A stretch of 64,000 nucleotides of DNA, taken from the NCBI GenBank assembly GCA_947493145.1, contig CANLPZ010000001.1, forward strand, positions 992,001 through 1,056,000, read 5' to 3'. How positions within the stretch are numbered: position 1 is the first letter of the stretch; each line of letters begins with the position of its first letter. A program made the translations under genes and the position numbers. Below, piece by piece: positions 1 to 8,923 of this stretch. Origin of the DNA: an uncultured Paracoccaceae bacterium (lineage in GTDB: Bacteria; Pseudomonadota; Alphaproteobacteria; Rhodobacterales; Rhodobacteraceae). The notes under the pieces are model-generated. The model was not told the DNA's origin. It did not search any database and saw only the letters and a list, made by a program, of their open reading frames with translations.

Positions 1-1101
1 CGGCGGGCGAAACTGGTCGCACTTTGGGCGCGTCTTGGTTTCTTTGTTTTATTGCCAACGCTTTTGGTGGGCTGGTATTTCTACAATATCGCGACGCCAA
101 TGTACGCGACGAAATCTGAATTTGTCATCCAAACGGCTGAGGGGGATGTTGGGTCTGGCCTTGGTGGGCTGTTTCAAGGCACCGGATTAGCCACATCGCA
201 AGACAGCGTAACAGTTCAAAGCTATCTACAATCGCGCGAGGCAATGCTGCGGTTAGACGAAGAGCTTGGATTCATCTCGCATTTCCAAAACGAAGAAATC
301 GACGCGCTTCAGCGTTTGGATGAAGATTCGACAAATGAACAGGCCTACAACACATTCCAAAAGAACGTGAAAATCGGATATGACCCCACCGAAGGCATTA
401 TCAAGATGGAAGTCATTGCGGCTGATCCGGCGGTCAGCGCCGCCTATAGCACCGCATTGGTCGGCTACGCAGAAGAACAAGTCGACAATCTGACTGACCG
501 CGTTCGAAAGGCGCAGCTTGATGTCGCGCGCAAAAGTTTGACCCAAGCTGAGCTGCGCCGGAACGAAGCCCAAGCGAAGTTGCTTGAACTTCAACGCAAC
601 ACCGAAACGTTTGATCCGGCAAGCGAAAACGCCGCGATTTCTGGTCAAATCAACCAATTGGAAACACGGTTGATTGACAAAAGATTGGAACTGGCAACGC
701 TACAGGCCAATTCGCGCCCGAACCAAGCGCGTGTTACAGCGGTGAACGCCGAAATTGGACGTTTGCAAGAAATCATCGAAGAGCTTCGCGCACAGTTAAC
801 GACGACCACGAATGGCGAATCTTCGTTGGCGGAAAAATCTGCGGAAATTGCTTTGGCACAGGCGGATTTGGAAACGCGCAACATCATGTTGCAACAGTCG
901 ATGGCAACCTTTGAGACCGCGCAATTGGAAGCCACAAAACAGGTGCGTTACTTGTCGCTTGGCGTTGCGCCGGTGGCACCAGATGAACCGACATATCCAC
1001 GCACATTTGAAAACACCGCGTTAGCATTTCTAATCTTTTCAGGCATCTACCTGATGATTTCGCTAACGGCATCTATCCTTCGTGAACAGGTATCAAGCTA
1101 A
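1..1101 (+). CDS. kpsE: Capsule polysaccharide export inner-membrane protein, KpsE-like (5' end outside window)
   Basis: The reading frame is open from base 1, so the start lies outside the window; 366 residues are visible. It has the layout of polysaccharide co-polymerase/export proteins (KpsE, WcbD, CtrB type): one membrane helix at visible residues 10-30, a long Gln/Glu/Ala/Leu-rich periplasmic stretch likely to form coiled coil (about residues 170-310), then the Pro-rich [12 protein letters not shown] and a second membrane helix close to the C terminus. In this family the protein bridges the inner-membrane ABC exporter and the outer-membrane Wza/KpsD-like channel during export of Kdo-linked capsule. 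The kdsA gene starts 2 bp after its stop, which fits a capsule locus. The symbol is by family; the substrate polymer is unknown. Confidence 0.8.
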   Translation, partial: RRAKLVALWARLGFFVLLPTLLVGWYFYNIATPMYATKSEFVIQTAEGDVGSGLGGLFQGTGLATSQDSVTVQSYLQSREAMLRLDEELGFISHFQNEEIDALQRLDEDSTNEQAYNTFQKNVKIGYDPTEGIIKMEVIAADPAVSAAYSTALVGYAEEQVDNLTDRVRKAQLDVARKSLTQAELRRNEAQAKLLELQRNTETFDPASENAAISGQINQLETRLIDKRLELATLQANSRPNQARVTAVNAEIGRLQEIIEELRAQLTTTTNGESSLAEKSAEIALAQADLETRNIMLQQSMATFETAQLEATKQVRYLSLGVAPVAPDEPTYPRTFENTALAFLIFSGIYLMISLTASILREQVSS

Positions 1102-1103
1102 AC

Positions 1104-1937
1104 ATGAAAACAGTATCAATCGGTCCCCTTCGCGTTGGCAATGACCAGCCGTTGACCGTTATCGCCGGCCCTTGCCAATTGGAAAGCGCCGATCATTCGT
1201 TGATGATCGCCGAACATATGAAAAAAGCTTGTGCCAAAACCGGTGCGCAATTTGTGTTCAAAGGAAGCTTTGACAAAGCGAACCGAACCTCGATTTCGGG
1301 TAAGCGTGGTTTAGGTATCGACGAAGGCTTGGCGGTTATGTCGAAGGTTAAAGCCGAACTCGACGTTCCCGTGTTGACCGACATCCATACCGCCGATCAG
1401 TGCACAAAGGTGGCAGAGGTTTGCGACATTATGCAAATCCCCGCATTTTTATGTCGCCAGACGGATTTGTTGATTGCTGCGGGTGAAACCGGTGCGGTTA
1501 TCAATGTCAAAAAGGGACAATTCCTTGCCCCTTGGGATATGCCCAATGTCATTGCAAAGATTGAATCCACAGGGAATGAAAACATCCTGTTGACCGAACG
1601 TGGAACCTCGTTTGGTTATAACACGCTGGTCGCCGATATGCGCTCCCTGCCCCAAATGATGCAAAGTGGGTATCCTGTTGTTATGGACGCCACGCATTCA
1701 GTCCAACAACCCGGTGGTCAAGGCGGGTCATCAGGTGGTCAACGTGAATTTGCCCCTGTGATGGCACGCGCGGCAGTTTCGCTTGGGATTGCGTCCGTGT
1801 TTATCGAAACGCACGAAGACCCAGATACAGCGCCATCTGATGGCCCGAATATGATCCCATTGCAACAAATGGGTAACCTTTTGGATGGTTTAATGCAGTT
1901 TGATGCATTGGCGAAAGAAAACCCAATTCGAATTTAA
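1104..1937 (+). CDS. kdsA: 3-deoxy-8-phosphooctulonate synthase (Kdo-8-P synthase)
   Basis: A 277-residue protein of the usual KdsA length. It condenses phosphoenolpyruvate with arabinose 5-phosphate to make Kdo-8-phosphate for lipopolysaccharide or capsule Kdo. Visible signatures are IAGPCQLES at residues 20-28, [11 protein letters not shown] near residue 53, [23 protein letters not shown] and [11 protein letters not shown]. Position 24 is Cys (GPC); in this family Cys there marks the metal-dependent class, whereas the E. coli enzyme has Asn. It starts 2 bp after the KpsE-like gene and is followed by the phosphomannomutase, so it sits in the capsule operon. A second kdsA for lipid A core may exist elsewhere. 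Confidence 0.95.
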   Translation: MKTVSIGPLRVGNDQPLTVIAGPCQLESADHSLMIAEHMKKACAKTGAQFVFKGSFDKANRTSISGKRGLGIDEGLAVMSKVKAELDVPVLTDIHTADQCTKVAEVCDIMQIPAFLCRQTDLLIAAGETGAVINVKKGQFLAPWDMPNVIAKIESTGNENILLTERGTSFGYNTLVADMRSLPQMMQSGYPVVMDATHSVQQPGGQGGSSGGQREFAPVMARAAVSLGIASVFIETHEDPDTAPSDGPNMIPLQQMGNLLDGLMQFDALAKENPIRI

Positions 1938-1952
1938 TCAGTGAGATTAGCG

Positions 1953-3449
1953 ATGACCAAACCTTTGAATTCTGTTTCACCCAACACATGGGAATTCCTG
2001 CGTGATGCGATGATCACTCCGACTGGGTTTCGTGAATACGACGCCCGTTGGCAGTATCCCGAACAGATCAACTTGCCAGGAATTACCGCATTGGGTCTTG
2101 GTCTTGGAACGCAAATGCACCGTCGCGGCATCGAACCAGTTATTGCTGTCGGCAATGATTACCGTGATTATTCACTGTCGATCAAAAACGCACTTATCCT
2201 CGGTTTGATGCAGGCCGGCATCAAAGTACGTGATATCGGACCCGCAGTGTCGCCAATGGCCTATTTCAGCCAATTTCACCTCGATGCACCTGCGGTCGCA
2301 ATGGTGACTGCCAGCCATAACCCAAACGGGTGGACAGGTGTGAAAATGGGGTTTGAACGGCCGTTGACACATGGACCAGATGAAATGGCTGAGCTGCGTG
2401 ACATTGTATTAAATGGCGAGGGCGAACCACGCGCAGGCGGCGCTTACGAATTTGTGGACGGTGTTCGCGAGGCCTATATCGACGACCTTGTTGGTGATTT
2501 TAAAATGACCCGCAAGCTCAAAGTGGTTTGCGCAACTGGGAACGGTACTGCTGCTGCCTTTGCACCAGAGGTATTTGAACGTATGGGTGTCGAGGTGGTC
2601 GAAAGCCACAACATACTGGATTACACGTTCCCGCATTACAACCCAAACCCAGAAGCCATGGAAATGCTCCATGATATGTCTGACAGTGTTAAAGCTTCTG
2701 GCGCAGATTTCGCGCTTGGCTTCGATGGCGACGGCGATCGTTGCGGTGTCGTCGATGACGAAGGCGAAGAAATCTTTGCCGATAAGGTCGGTGTGATTAT
2801 GGCGCGTGACCTGTCCAAGCTACATCCAAATTCAACCTTTGTCGCAGACGTAAAATCCACCGGCTTGTTTGCGTCCGACCCTGAGTTGATCGCGAATGGG
2901 GTCAAGGCGGATTATTGGAAAACCGGCCACAGCCACATGAAACGCCGTGTGAAAGACATCGGTGCGCTCGCTGGGTTTGAAAAATCTGGGCACTATTTCC
3001 TCGCAGAACCCATTGGGCGCGGATACGATTGCGGGCTTCGGGTCGCCGTTGAGATTTGTAAATTAATGGACCGCAATCCAGATATGAAAATGTCTGATCT
3101 CCGCAAAGCTTTGCCAACGACCTATGCGACGCCGACGATGTCACCCTATTGTGCCGACACCGAAAAATACGATGTGCTGGCGCGTTTGGTCGACAAGCTA
3201 ACGGATCTAGCGGACCAAGGCGGCAAAATCGCCGGACGTGACATTGCACAAGTGGTGACCGTGAACGGCGCACGAGTGATCCTTGATAACGGCGCGTGGG
3301 GTTTGGTGCGCGCATCCTCAAACACCCCGAATCTGGTCGTTGTGTGTGAAAGCCCAGAAAGCGACGCAGAAATGCGCGCCATTTTTAAAGATATAGACGC
3401 TGTTATTCGGACCGAACCAAGTGTTGGTGACTATGATCAAACGATCTGA
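1953..3449 (+). CDS. Phosphomannomutase/phosphoglucomutase
   Basis: A 498-residue alpha-D-phosphohexomutase that interconverts hexose 6- and 1-phosphates to supply GDP-mannose or UDP-glucose type precursors. Visible features are the phosphoserine loop TASHNPNGWTG (Ser121), the metal-binding loop FDGDGDRCG, the sugar-binding motif GFEKSGHYF and a C-terminal phosphate-binding domain. I chose the ATG at 1953 (MTKPLNSVSP); a GTG at 1941, only 3 bp after the kdsA stop, would add four residues. It is the last gene of the capsule operon and is followed by a strong hairpin at 3473. The symbols manB, cpsG and algC are all used for relatives, so none is assigned. Confidence 0.9.
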   Translation: MTKPLNSVSPNTWEFLRDAMITPTGFREYDARWQYPEQINLPGITALGLGLGTQMHRRGIEPVIAVGNDYRDYSLSIKNALILGLMQAGIKVRDIGPAVSPMAYFSQFHLDAPAVAMVTASHNPNGWTGVKMGFERPLTHGPDEMAELRDIVLNGEGEPRAGGAYEFVDGVREAYIDDLVGDFKMTRKLKVVCATGNGTAAAFAPEVFERMGVEVVESHNILDYTFPHYNPNPEAMEMLHDMSDSVKASGADFALGFDGDGDRCGVVDDEGEEIFADKVGVIMARDLSKLHPNSTFVADVKSTGLFASDPELIANGVKADYWKTGHSHMKRRVKDIGALAGFEKSGHYFLAEPIGRGYDCGLRVAVEICKLMDRNPDMKMSDLRKALPTTYATPTMSPYCADTEKYDVLARLVDKLTDLADQGGKIAGRDIAQVVTVNGARVILDNGAWGLVRASSNTPNLVVVCESPESDAEMRAIFKDIDAVIRTEPSVGDYDQTI

Positions 3450-3472
3450 CACTTAAAATCGCGAAAATTTAG

Positions 3473-3502
3473 AGGGCCGTGACCATAGTTCACGGCCCTT
3501 TT
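3473..3502 (+). terminator. Rho-independent terminator of the capsule operon
   Basis: A perfect 10-bp stem, AGGGCCGTGA (3473-3482) and TCACGGCCCT (3490-3499), with a 7-nt loop, followed by TTTTCCTTTTTT. It lies 23 bp after the phosphomannomutase stop and before the tRNA-Gln promoter. Confidence 0.9.
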
Positions 3503-3544
3503 CCTTTTTTGGCAAAAAACTCGACAAAGAATCTCAAATTGGGC

Positions 3545-3573
3545 TTGAACCATACCGCAGAACTGAATAATTA
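3545..3573 (+). promoter_or_regulatory. Putative promoter of tRNA-Gln
   Basis: TTGAAC at 3545-3550 and TAATTA at 3568-3573 are separated by 17 bp. The predicted transcription start (about 3580) falls just before the tRNA 5' end at 3586. Read by eye; the -10 is a partial match. Confidence 0.5.
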
Positions 3574-3585
3574 GCGGATCACTGT

Positions 3586-3660
3586 TGGGATGTAGCCAAG
3601 TGGTAAGGCAACTGTTTTTGGTACAGTGTACCGTAGGTTCGAATCCTACCATCCCAGCCA
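3586..3660 (+). tRNA. tRNA-Gln (anticodon TTG)
   Basis: A complete cloverleaf. The 7-bp acceptor stem is TGGGATG (3586-3592) with CATCCCA (3650-3656), G is the discriminator, and CCA is encoded at 3658-3660. The anticodon arm has the loop TTTTGGT, giving anticodon TTG. The T arm contains GGTTCGAATCC. It stands alone between the capsule terminator and a gene-poor stretch. Confidence 0.96.
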
Positions 3661-4095
3661 GTTTTCTTTTAAAATTTTGATGTATAAGCATCGCCCGTTT
3701 CGGGATGCAGTCGATATTTCTGCACGGCATCACATTGACGCGTAAAGCGGCTAATCACATGTAAATTTGCTTGGACTTGTCCGTTCTATCGGAGGGGCTA
3801 AAAATCATCTATATCACGTAACACGTCGATGCGACATATATGTCTGGCGACGACGAGGGCCGAAACACTGCACTGGGAAAACTGGTCAATTTGTTCAGGT
3901 GAGCCATAGAATCAATTGTTTATCCACAGCTAAAGCGATTGAGTGCGCCGCAGCGATCGGGCATGCGGTAACCATGTTTAATGAGGATTGGCCACTCACG
4001 TACTCACCTAGGTCAAAACTATGCGGATAGCTTTGCAGGCCATTCACCGCAGCTTCAAGATTTTCCAGTTATAAGAGATTTCTAGTTCACAACAA
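3661..4095. other. Gene-free region after tRNA-Gln
   Basis: These 435 bp contain no frame that I recognise as a protein. An 87-codon open frame (3767-4030) has no convincing ribosome binding site or family motif. I looked for integrase or attachment-site remnants because of the tRNA neighbour, and saw no repeat of the tRNA 3' end. The hemN stop lies at its right edge. Confidence 0.6.
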
Positions 4096-5451
4096 TTAAA
4101 CCGCCAGACTATGCTGGTGTTCTAGCGCGCGCGACTGGTCCAAATCTGCTGCGATTAGGCGCGTCGCGGCATGGAATTCGGCGCGTACGACCAAACGATC
4201 GGGCATATCGATGACCAGATCCGCAAACCGTTTTTTCAAATGCTCGATCTGGTGCATCAAAAGGTCGGTAAAATCGGGGAAGTCCAAAGCCATTGCCTTT
4301 TTGTCGATCACACCATTGCACATGATGCCGTTGATCAGCGCCGCAACAAATGTGTCTTCTTGGGTCAAGGCGATACCTTTGTGTCCCGCCAGTCCATGCG
4401 TCCTGACCCTTGCAGCATAAGCAGAAGTTGATACGGCGTTTTGAACATAGCCACCCGAAAACTTTGAAATGGCAGAGGCACCAATGCCGATCAGTATCTG
4501 GCAAGGATCATCTGTATAGCCTTGGAAATTTCGGACCATCATGCCTGCTCTGGCGGCGACTGTTAGACTGTCTTGCGGCAAGGCAAAGTGGTCAATGCCA
4601 AGGGGCACATACCCCAAAGCTGTCAACTGTTCTTTGGCAAGATTTGTTAGAAGGAAGCGCTTTTGTGGATCTGGCAGCGCCTCGTCAGGTATCATCACCT
4701 GCCGTTTTGAAACATGCGGGACATGTGCGTAGCCATAAAGCGCCAGACGGTCAGGACGCAGGGAAACGATACGGTCCAAGGTTTTGATGATGGATTGCTC
4801 TGTTTGGAACGGAAGCCCGTAAAGGACATCAACGTTCAGGCTTTGCACACCATTCTTGCGCAGCATCTGTGTAACGTCTCGTGTCTGTTCAAAACTTTGC
4901 TCTCGTCCGATGGCTGCTTGCACCTGTGGCGCAAAATCTTGCACCCCCACGCTGGCACGGGTCATCTTATGTGCGGCCAGAACCTCAAGCACATCTGTTT
5001 TTGCCTCAGTCGGATCGATTTCGACGGAGAATTCAAAATCATCGGTTTGATTGAAATGCGCAAAAATGCAGCCGAGCAGTTGGTGCATCAACGTCGCGCT
5101 CAAAAGCGTTGGTGTACCCCCGCCAAGATGAAGCCGGCGCATTTTTATGCCTTTGGGCAATGCTGCGCGATAAGCCTCTATTTCCTTCAACAAAACCTCT
5201 ATATATGCGGCAACTGGGCTGAGCGTCTTTGTGCCTTGGGTGCGGCATGCACAGAACCAGCATAATCGGCGACAAAATGGGATGTGGACATAAACGGAGA
5301 CAGCTTCGTCTGGTTCAACTTGGGCCAGCCAGCCCCGTTGGTGTTGCGCACCGATACCTTGGACAAATCTGTTCGCAGGTGGGTAGCTCGTGTAACGTGG
5401 CACTTTCGCGTCAAAGAGTCCGTATTTTCGAAGAATGCTTGTATGATCCAT
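4096..5451 (-). CDS. hemN: Oxygen-independent coproporphyrinogen III oxidase
   Basis: A 451-residue radical-SAM enzyme that oxidatively decarboxylates coproporphyrinogen III to protoporphyrinogen IX without oxygen, supplying heme under micro-oxic or anoxic growth. The cluster motif is HIPFCRRLCWFC, with Cys60, Cys64 and Cys67 in the CX3CX2C pattern, followed by LHLGGGTPT. The N-terminal YTSYPPANRF is typical of true HemN rather than HemW. It diverges from fnrL. A perfect TATAAT (5464-5459 on the minus strand) and an FNR box centred at 5493.5 predict a transcript beginning within about 1 nt of the start codon, and no ribosome binding site is needed or seen. Confidence 0.94.
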   Translation of the reverse strand: MDHTSILRKYGLFDAKVPRYTSYPPANRFVQGIGAQHQRGWLAQVEPDEAVSVYVHIPFCRRLCWFCACRTQGTKTLSPVAAYIEVLLKEIEAYRAALPKGIKMRRLHLGGGTPTLLSATLMHQLLGCIFAHFNQTDDFEFSVEIDPTEAKTDVLEVLAAHKMTRASVGVQDFAPQVQAAIGREQSFEQTRDVTQMLRKNGVQSLNVDVLYGLPFQTEQSIIKTLDRIVSLRPDRLALYGYAHVPHVSKRQVMIPDEALPDPQKRFLLTNLAKEQLTALGYVPLGIDHFALPQDSLTVAARAGMMVRNFQGYTDDPCQILIGIGASAISKFSGGYVQNAVSTSAYAARVRTHGLAGHKGIALTQEDTFVAALINGIMCNGVIDKKAMALDFPDFTDLLMHQIEHLKKRFADLVIDMPDRLVVRAEFHAATRLIAADLDQSRALEHQHSLAV

Positions 5452-5466
5452 GTGCTCAATTATAAT
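5439..5466 (+). promoter_or_regulatory. Putative fnrL promoter
   Basis: TTGTAT (5439-5444) and TATAAT (5461-5466) are 16 bp apart, with a predicted start near 5473. The FNR box at 5487-5500 would then lie about 15-28 bp downstream of the start, a position expected to block transcription and so give autorepression. The -10 overlaps the opposing hemN -10 within the symmetric AATTATAATT. Confidence 0.5.
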
Positions 5467-5500
5467 TTGCGACGTAGCCAGAAACTTTGACCCAGATCAA
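5452..5500 (-). promoter_or_regulatory. hemN promoter, class II FNR-dependent
   Basis: On the minus strand a TATAAT -10 element (5464 to 5459) predicts a start at 5452. The FNR box at 5487-5500 is centred exactly 41.5 bp upstream of it, the standard class II activator position. The hemN ATG is at 5451, so the mRNA should be leaderless or nearly so. Confidence 0.65.
5487..5500. promoter_or_regulatory. FNR box between hemN and fnrL
   Basis: TTGACCCAGATCAA matches the FNR consensus TTGAT-N4-ATCAA with one mismatch. It is placed to activate hemN and repress fnrL. Confidence 0.8.
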
Positions 5501-5505
5501 TATCG

Positions 5506-6234
5506 ATGCATTTTGAATTTAACGAACGCGATGGGTGCAAAGCCTGCCCAATCCGCCACCGAGCGGTATGCGCCCGTTGTGATGAGGATGAGCTGATCAT
5601 TCTCGAAGGTATGAAGTCGTACAAGACGATCGAACAGGGTGAACCAATTATTTGGCGCGGTGACGAACTCCAACACATTTCGTCAGTTGTTTCTGGCATC
5701 GCATCATTGTCACGTACATTGGAAGACGGCCGCACCCAAGTTGTGGGACTGTTACTTCCATCAGATTTTATTGGAAGTCCGGGGCGCGAAACGGTTGATT
5801 TCGATGTTACGGCTGTGACTGACGTCACCCTGTGCCGGTTTGAGCGCAAATCATTCGAGAAACTGGTTCAGGACGTCCCCCATATCGCGCAACGCGTGAT
5901 GGAAATGGCGCTGGACGAGTTGAATGCTGCCCGCGAATGGATGGTGTTGTTGGGCCGTAAAACTGCACGCGAAAAAATCGCAACCTTTATTGAAATGGTT
6001 ATCCGGCGTGACAATGTCCCTGTTCATGCAGATGAACCGCACATCTTGCCACTGACCCGTGAAGAGATCGCAAATTTCTTGGGACTAACGCTTGAAACTG
6101 TCAGCCGACAACTGTCCTCAATGAAGAAGGATGGTATTTTGACCTTTGCGGATCGCCGGAAATTTACCGTTCTTGATCTCGCCGCCTTGCAAGAAGAAAC
6201 AGGCGATGATGCCGATGGCGGTATGATCGTCTGA
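5506..6234 (+). CDS. fnrL: Oxygen-sensing Crp/Fnr-family regulator FnrL
   Basis: A 242-residue Fnr homologue that carries an oxygen-labile 4Fe-4S cluster and activates micro-oxic genes. N-terminal cysteines lie at 11, 14, 22 and 25, and Cys110 (VTLCRFE) matches the central ligand of Fnr. A cyclic-nucleotide-fold domain is followed by a helix-turn-helix with LETVSRQ, the E-x-x-S-R recognition pattern that reads TTGAT half-sites. The ATG at 5506 is the first possible start after an in-frame stop at 5488; no clear Shine-Dalgarno precedes it. FNR boxes occur at its own promoter and before ccoN and ccoG, so it probably controls this whole block. Confidence 0.93.
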   Translation: MHFEFNERDGCKACPIRHRAVCARCDEDELIILEGMKSYKTIEQGEPIIWRGDELQHISSVVSGIASLSRTLEDGRTQVVGLLLPSDFIGSPGRETVDFDVTAVTDVTLCRFERKSFEKLVQDVPHIAQRVMEMALDELNAAREWMVLLGRKTAREKIATFIEMVIRRDNVPVHADEPHILPLTREEIANFLGLTLETVSRQLSSMKKDGILTFADRRKFTVLDLAALQEETGDDADGGMIV

Positions 6235-6239
6235 CGAAT

Positions 6240-6253
6240 TTGACCTAGATCAA
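6240..6253. promoter_or_regulatory. FNR box upstream of ccoN
   Basis: TTGACCTAGATCAA. With its centre at -41.5 the transcription start would be near 6288, with a weak -10 TAATTC at 6276-6281. This puts the start codon at 6343 inside the mRNA and excludes a possible TTG start at 6283. Confidence 0.8.
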
Positions 6254-6342
6254 AGATACATCTGACTTCGTGCCGTAATTCTTTGTCCTATGCGGGACTA
6301 AGATTCCTGATTTCCGCATTTGCAGAAAGAAGGATTCGCGCG

Positions 6343-7947
6343 ATGGATGTAGCAAAACTTGTAGCACTTGGCCTGATCACACTCATTGCGGCATATGCAT
6401 CAGATCAAGGTCTGGATGCCGCATTTCGTGTTCACGGCTTTATCGTCTTTGTCGTTGCGGCAGGTCTTTTTATCGGTGTTCTGCGCCGCTTTGGTGAACC
6501 AAAGCCAGCCGCCGTTATATCCGACTATAACGATGGACCGGTTCGGGCTGGCGTGATTGCGACTGCTTTCTGGGGCATAGCTGGACTAGCAGTCGGTGTC
6601 CTTATCGCATTTCAGTTGGCGTTTCCCGTGCTAAATTTTGAATGGGCACAGCCCTATGGGAATTTCGGTAGGCTCCGTCCGCTACACACATCTGCGGTGA
6701 TTTTTGCCTTTGGCGGCAACGCGCTGATCGCATCCTCCATTTACATTGTCCAACGCACCAGCCGCACACGTCTGTTTGGCGGCAATCTGGTTTGGTTTGT
6801 ATTCTGGGGCTACCAATTATTTATCGTCTTAGCGGCGACCGGTTATCTACTGGGAGCCACACAATCCAAGGAATATGCCGAACCTGAATGGTACGTCGAT
6901 ATTTGGTTGACCGTGGTTTGGGTGGCTTATCTGGTCATCTTCCTTGGCACGATCATCACCCGCAAAGAACGCCATATCTACGTCGCCAATTGGTTCTTCC
7001 TTGCGTTTATCGTGACGGTGGCCATGCTTCATATCGTCAACAATCTGACCATCCCTGTCAGCATTTGGGGCAGCAAATCCGTGCAACTGTTTTCAGGCGT
7101 TCAAGACGCGATGACCCAGTGGTGGTATGGACACAATGCTGTCGGCTTTTTTCTGACAGCGGGTTTCCTTGGTATGATGTATTACTACGTGCCCAAGCAA
7201 GCGAACCGACCTGTTTACAGCTACAAACTCTCTATTGTACACTTCTGGGCGCTGATTTTCCTTTATATCTGGGCCGGCCCGCACCATCTGCATTATACGG
7301 CTTTGCCGGATTGGGCCTCGACACTTGGTATGGTGTTCAGCATCATTTTGTGGATGCCAAGCTGGGCTGGGATGATGAATGGCCTGATGACACTGAATGG
7401 GTCATGGGACAAAATTCGCACCGACCCGATCATTCGCTTTCTTGTGGCCAGCCTCGCCTTTTACGGCATGTCGACATTCGAAGGGCCGATGATGTCGATC
7501 CGCGCGGTCAATAGCCTCTCACACTACACCGACTGGACGGTTGGGCACGTGCATTCTGGCGCGCTTGGGTGGAACGGCATGATCATCTTTGCAATGATCT
7601 ACTTTCTAACGCCACGCCTGTGGAACCGAGGATCGATGTATTCCACTGCGGCCATGAACTGGCACTTCTGGCTCGCGATGATTGGTATCGTTCTGTACGC
7701 CGCTTCTATGTGGGTCAGCGGCATCATGGAAGGTTTGATGTGGCGCGAGGTCGATGACCAGGGTTTCCTCGTCAACAGCTTTGCCGACACCGTCAGTGCC
7801 AAGTTTCCAATGTATGTTGTGCGCGGCGTGGGGGGCGTTCTGTACCTTGGCGGGGCCTGCATCATGATCTGGAACATGTGGAAGACCATTCGCGGTCATG
7901 CCCCAGTCACACAGCCCGTTTCTCAAATGACCGCCCCGGCCGAATAA
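6343..7947 (+). CDS. ccoN: Cytochrome cbb3 oxidase subunit I (catalytic)
   Basis: A 534-residue polytopic subunit of the high-affinity terminal oxidase. It binds the low-spin heme b and the heme b3-CuB centre where O2 is reduced. Heme and copper ligand regions are visible: [14 protein letters not shown], the [12 protein letters not shown] segment, [13 protein letters not shown] and [13 protein letters not shown] chose the ATG at 6343 because AGAAGG lies about 10 bp upstream and the FNR-based start point is near 6288; an upstream TTG at 6283 would add 20 residues before the natural N terminus [10 protein letters not shown]. It is the first gene of ccoNOQP and is probably induced by FnrL at low oxygen. 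Confidence 0.96.
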   Translation: MDVAKLVALGLITLIAAYASDQGLDAAFRVHGFIVFVVAAGLFIGVLRRFGEPKPAAVISDYNDGPVRAGVIATAFWGIAGLAVGVLIAFQLAFPVLNFEWAQPYGNFGRLRPLHTSAVIFAFGGNALIASSIYIVQRTSRTRLFGGNLVWFVFWGYQLFIVLAATGYLLGATQSKEYAEPEWYVDIWLTVVWVAYLVIFLGTIITRKERHIYVANWFFLAFIVTVAMLHIVNNLTIPVSIWGSKSVQLFSGVQDAMTQWWYGHNAVGFFLTAGFLGMMYYYVPKQANRPVYSYKLSIVHFWALIFLYIWAGPHHLHYTALPDWASTLGMVFSIILWMPSWAGMMNGLMTLNGSWDKIRTDPIIRFLVASLAFYGMSTFEGPMMSIRAVNSLSHYTDWTVGHVHSGALGWNGMIIFAMIYFLTPRLWNRGSMYSTAAMNWHFWLAMIGIVLYAASMWVSGIMEGLMWREVDDQGFLVNSFADTVSAKFPMYVVRGVGGVLYLGGACIMIWNMWKTIRGHAPVTQPVSQMTAPAE

Positions 7948-7959
7948 GGAGCAGGACAC

Positions 7960-8685
7960 ATGGCACTTATCGATAAGCACGTAATCCTTGAACGCAGCCC
8001 AACCTTACTTTTGGCCTTTTCGCTTAGCGTTGTGACTGTTGGAGGCATCGTTGAAATTGCCCCTCTTTTCTGGTTGGAAAACACCATCGAAGAGGTCGAG
8101 GGCATGCGTCCCTACAGCCCACTCGAATTGGCGGGACGAGACATTTATATCCGCGAAGGCTGTTATGTCTGCCACAGTCAGATGATCCGCCCAATGCGCG
8201 ATGAGGTCGAACGCTATGGCCATTATTCGCTGGCGGCTGAATCAATGTATGACCACCCGTTTCAATGGGGATCAAAGCGTACGGGGCCTGATCTTGCACG
8301 TGTCGGGGGGCGGTATTCAGATGACTGGCATTTGGTCCATTTGATTGATCCACAATCCGTCGTGCCCGAAAGCATCATGCCGTCCTATGCCTTTCTGATG
8401 GATGCCTCCCTCGACGCGGATCGGATCGGCGATTTGATGGAAACCCATCGCTTTGTGGGCGTGCCTTATAGCGATGAACAGATCGACAATGCCACGCAGG
8501 ATTTTCGTGTTCAGGCTGATCCTGATGCAGATTGGGATGACATGCTCGAACGGTATCCAAATGCAGTGATTGGCAACTTTGACGGACAGCCACAGCTGAC
8601 CGAAATGGATGCGCTAATTGCCTATCTTCAAATGATGGGAACGCTGGTCGATTTCTCGACTTTCGTGCCCGACGACAGCCGCTAA
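7960..8685 (+). CDS. ccoO: Cytochrome cbb3 oxidase subunit II (monoheme cytochrome c)
   Basis: A 241-residue membrane-anchored cytochrome c that passes electrons from CcoP to CcoN. One N-terminal membrane helix lies at about residues 15-38. The heme motif is CYVCH at residues 68-72, followed by [11 protein letters not shown], typical of CcoO/FixO. It starts 12 bp after ccoN with AAGGAG as ribosome binding site, so it is co-transcribed. Length is normal for the family. Confidence 0.96.
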   Translation: MALIDKHVILERSPTLLLAFSLSVVTVGGIVEIAPLFWLENTIEEVEGMRPYSPLELAGRDIYIREGCYVCHSQMIRPMRDEVERYGHYSLAAESMYDHPFQWGSKRTGPDLARVGGRYSDDWHLVHLIDPQSVVPESIMPSYAFLMDASLDADRIGDLMETHRFVGVPYSDEQIDNATQDFRVQADPDADWDDMLERYPNAVIGNFDGQPQLTEMDALIAYLQMMGTLVDFSTFVPDDSR

Positions 8686-8695
8686 GGAGACGAAA

Positions 8696-8923
8696 ATGGA
8701 AACCTATTCAACATTGCGAGAATTCGCCGACAGCTGGTTCTTAATCGCCATGTTCGCTTTCTTCCTTGGCGCTTCGATCTTTGCATTTTGGCCATCCCTA
8801 AGATCTGATCGCGAAAACGCAGCTGGGATCCCATTGCGTGATGATGAAACAGCGCTGTGTCACAAAAACTGCGCGACATGCTCTTGCAAGATCAGCTTTG
8901 AATTGGAGCAAAAAAATGGATGA
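8696..8923 (+). CDS. ccoQ: Cytochrome cbb3 oxidase subunit CcoQ, with a Cys-rich tail
   Basis: A 75-residue single-helix protein that stabilises the cbb3 complex. The N-terminal part (METYSTLREFADSW, then a hydrophobic helix at residues 14-33) is the normal CcoQ/FixQ core, and AAGIPLRDDE is the usual polar tail. An extra segment follows with Cys55, Cys59, Cys62 and Cys64 in the pattern CX3CX2CXC. Its last 8 bp overlap the ccoP start. The cysteine group could bind metal, for example copper for CuB delivery, but that is a guess from pattern alone. The ribosome binding site AAGGAG lies just upstream. Confidence 0.88.
   Translation: METYSTLREFADSWFLIAMFAFFLGASIFAFWPSLRSDRENAAGIPLRDDETALCHKNCATCSCKISFELEQKNG

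Noticed and set aside
3767..4030. 87-codon open frame after tRNA-Gln
   Set aside because: No ribosome binding site, no family motif, and composition like random frame. Not called as a gene.
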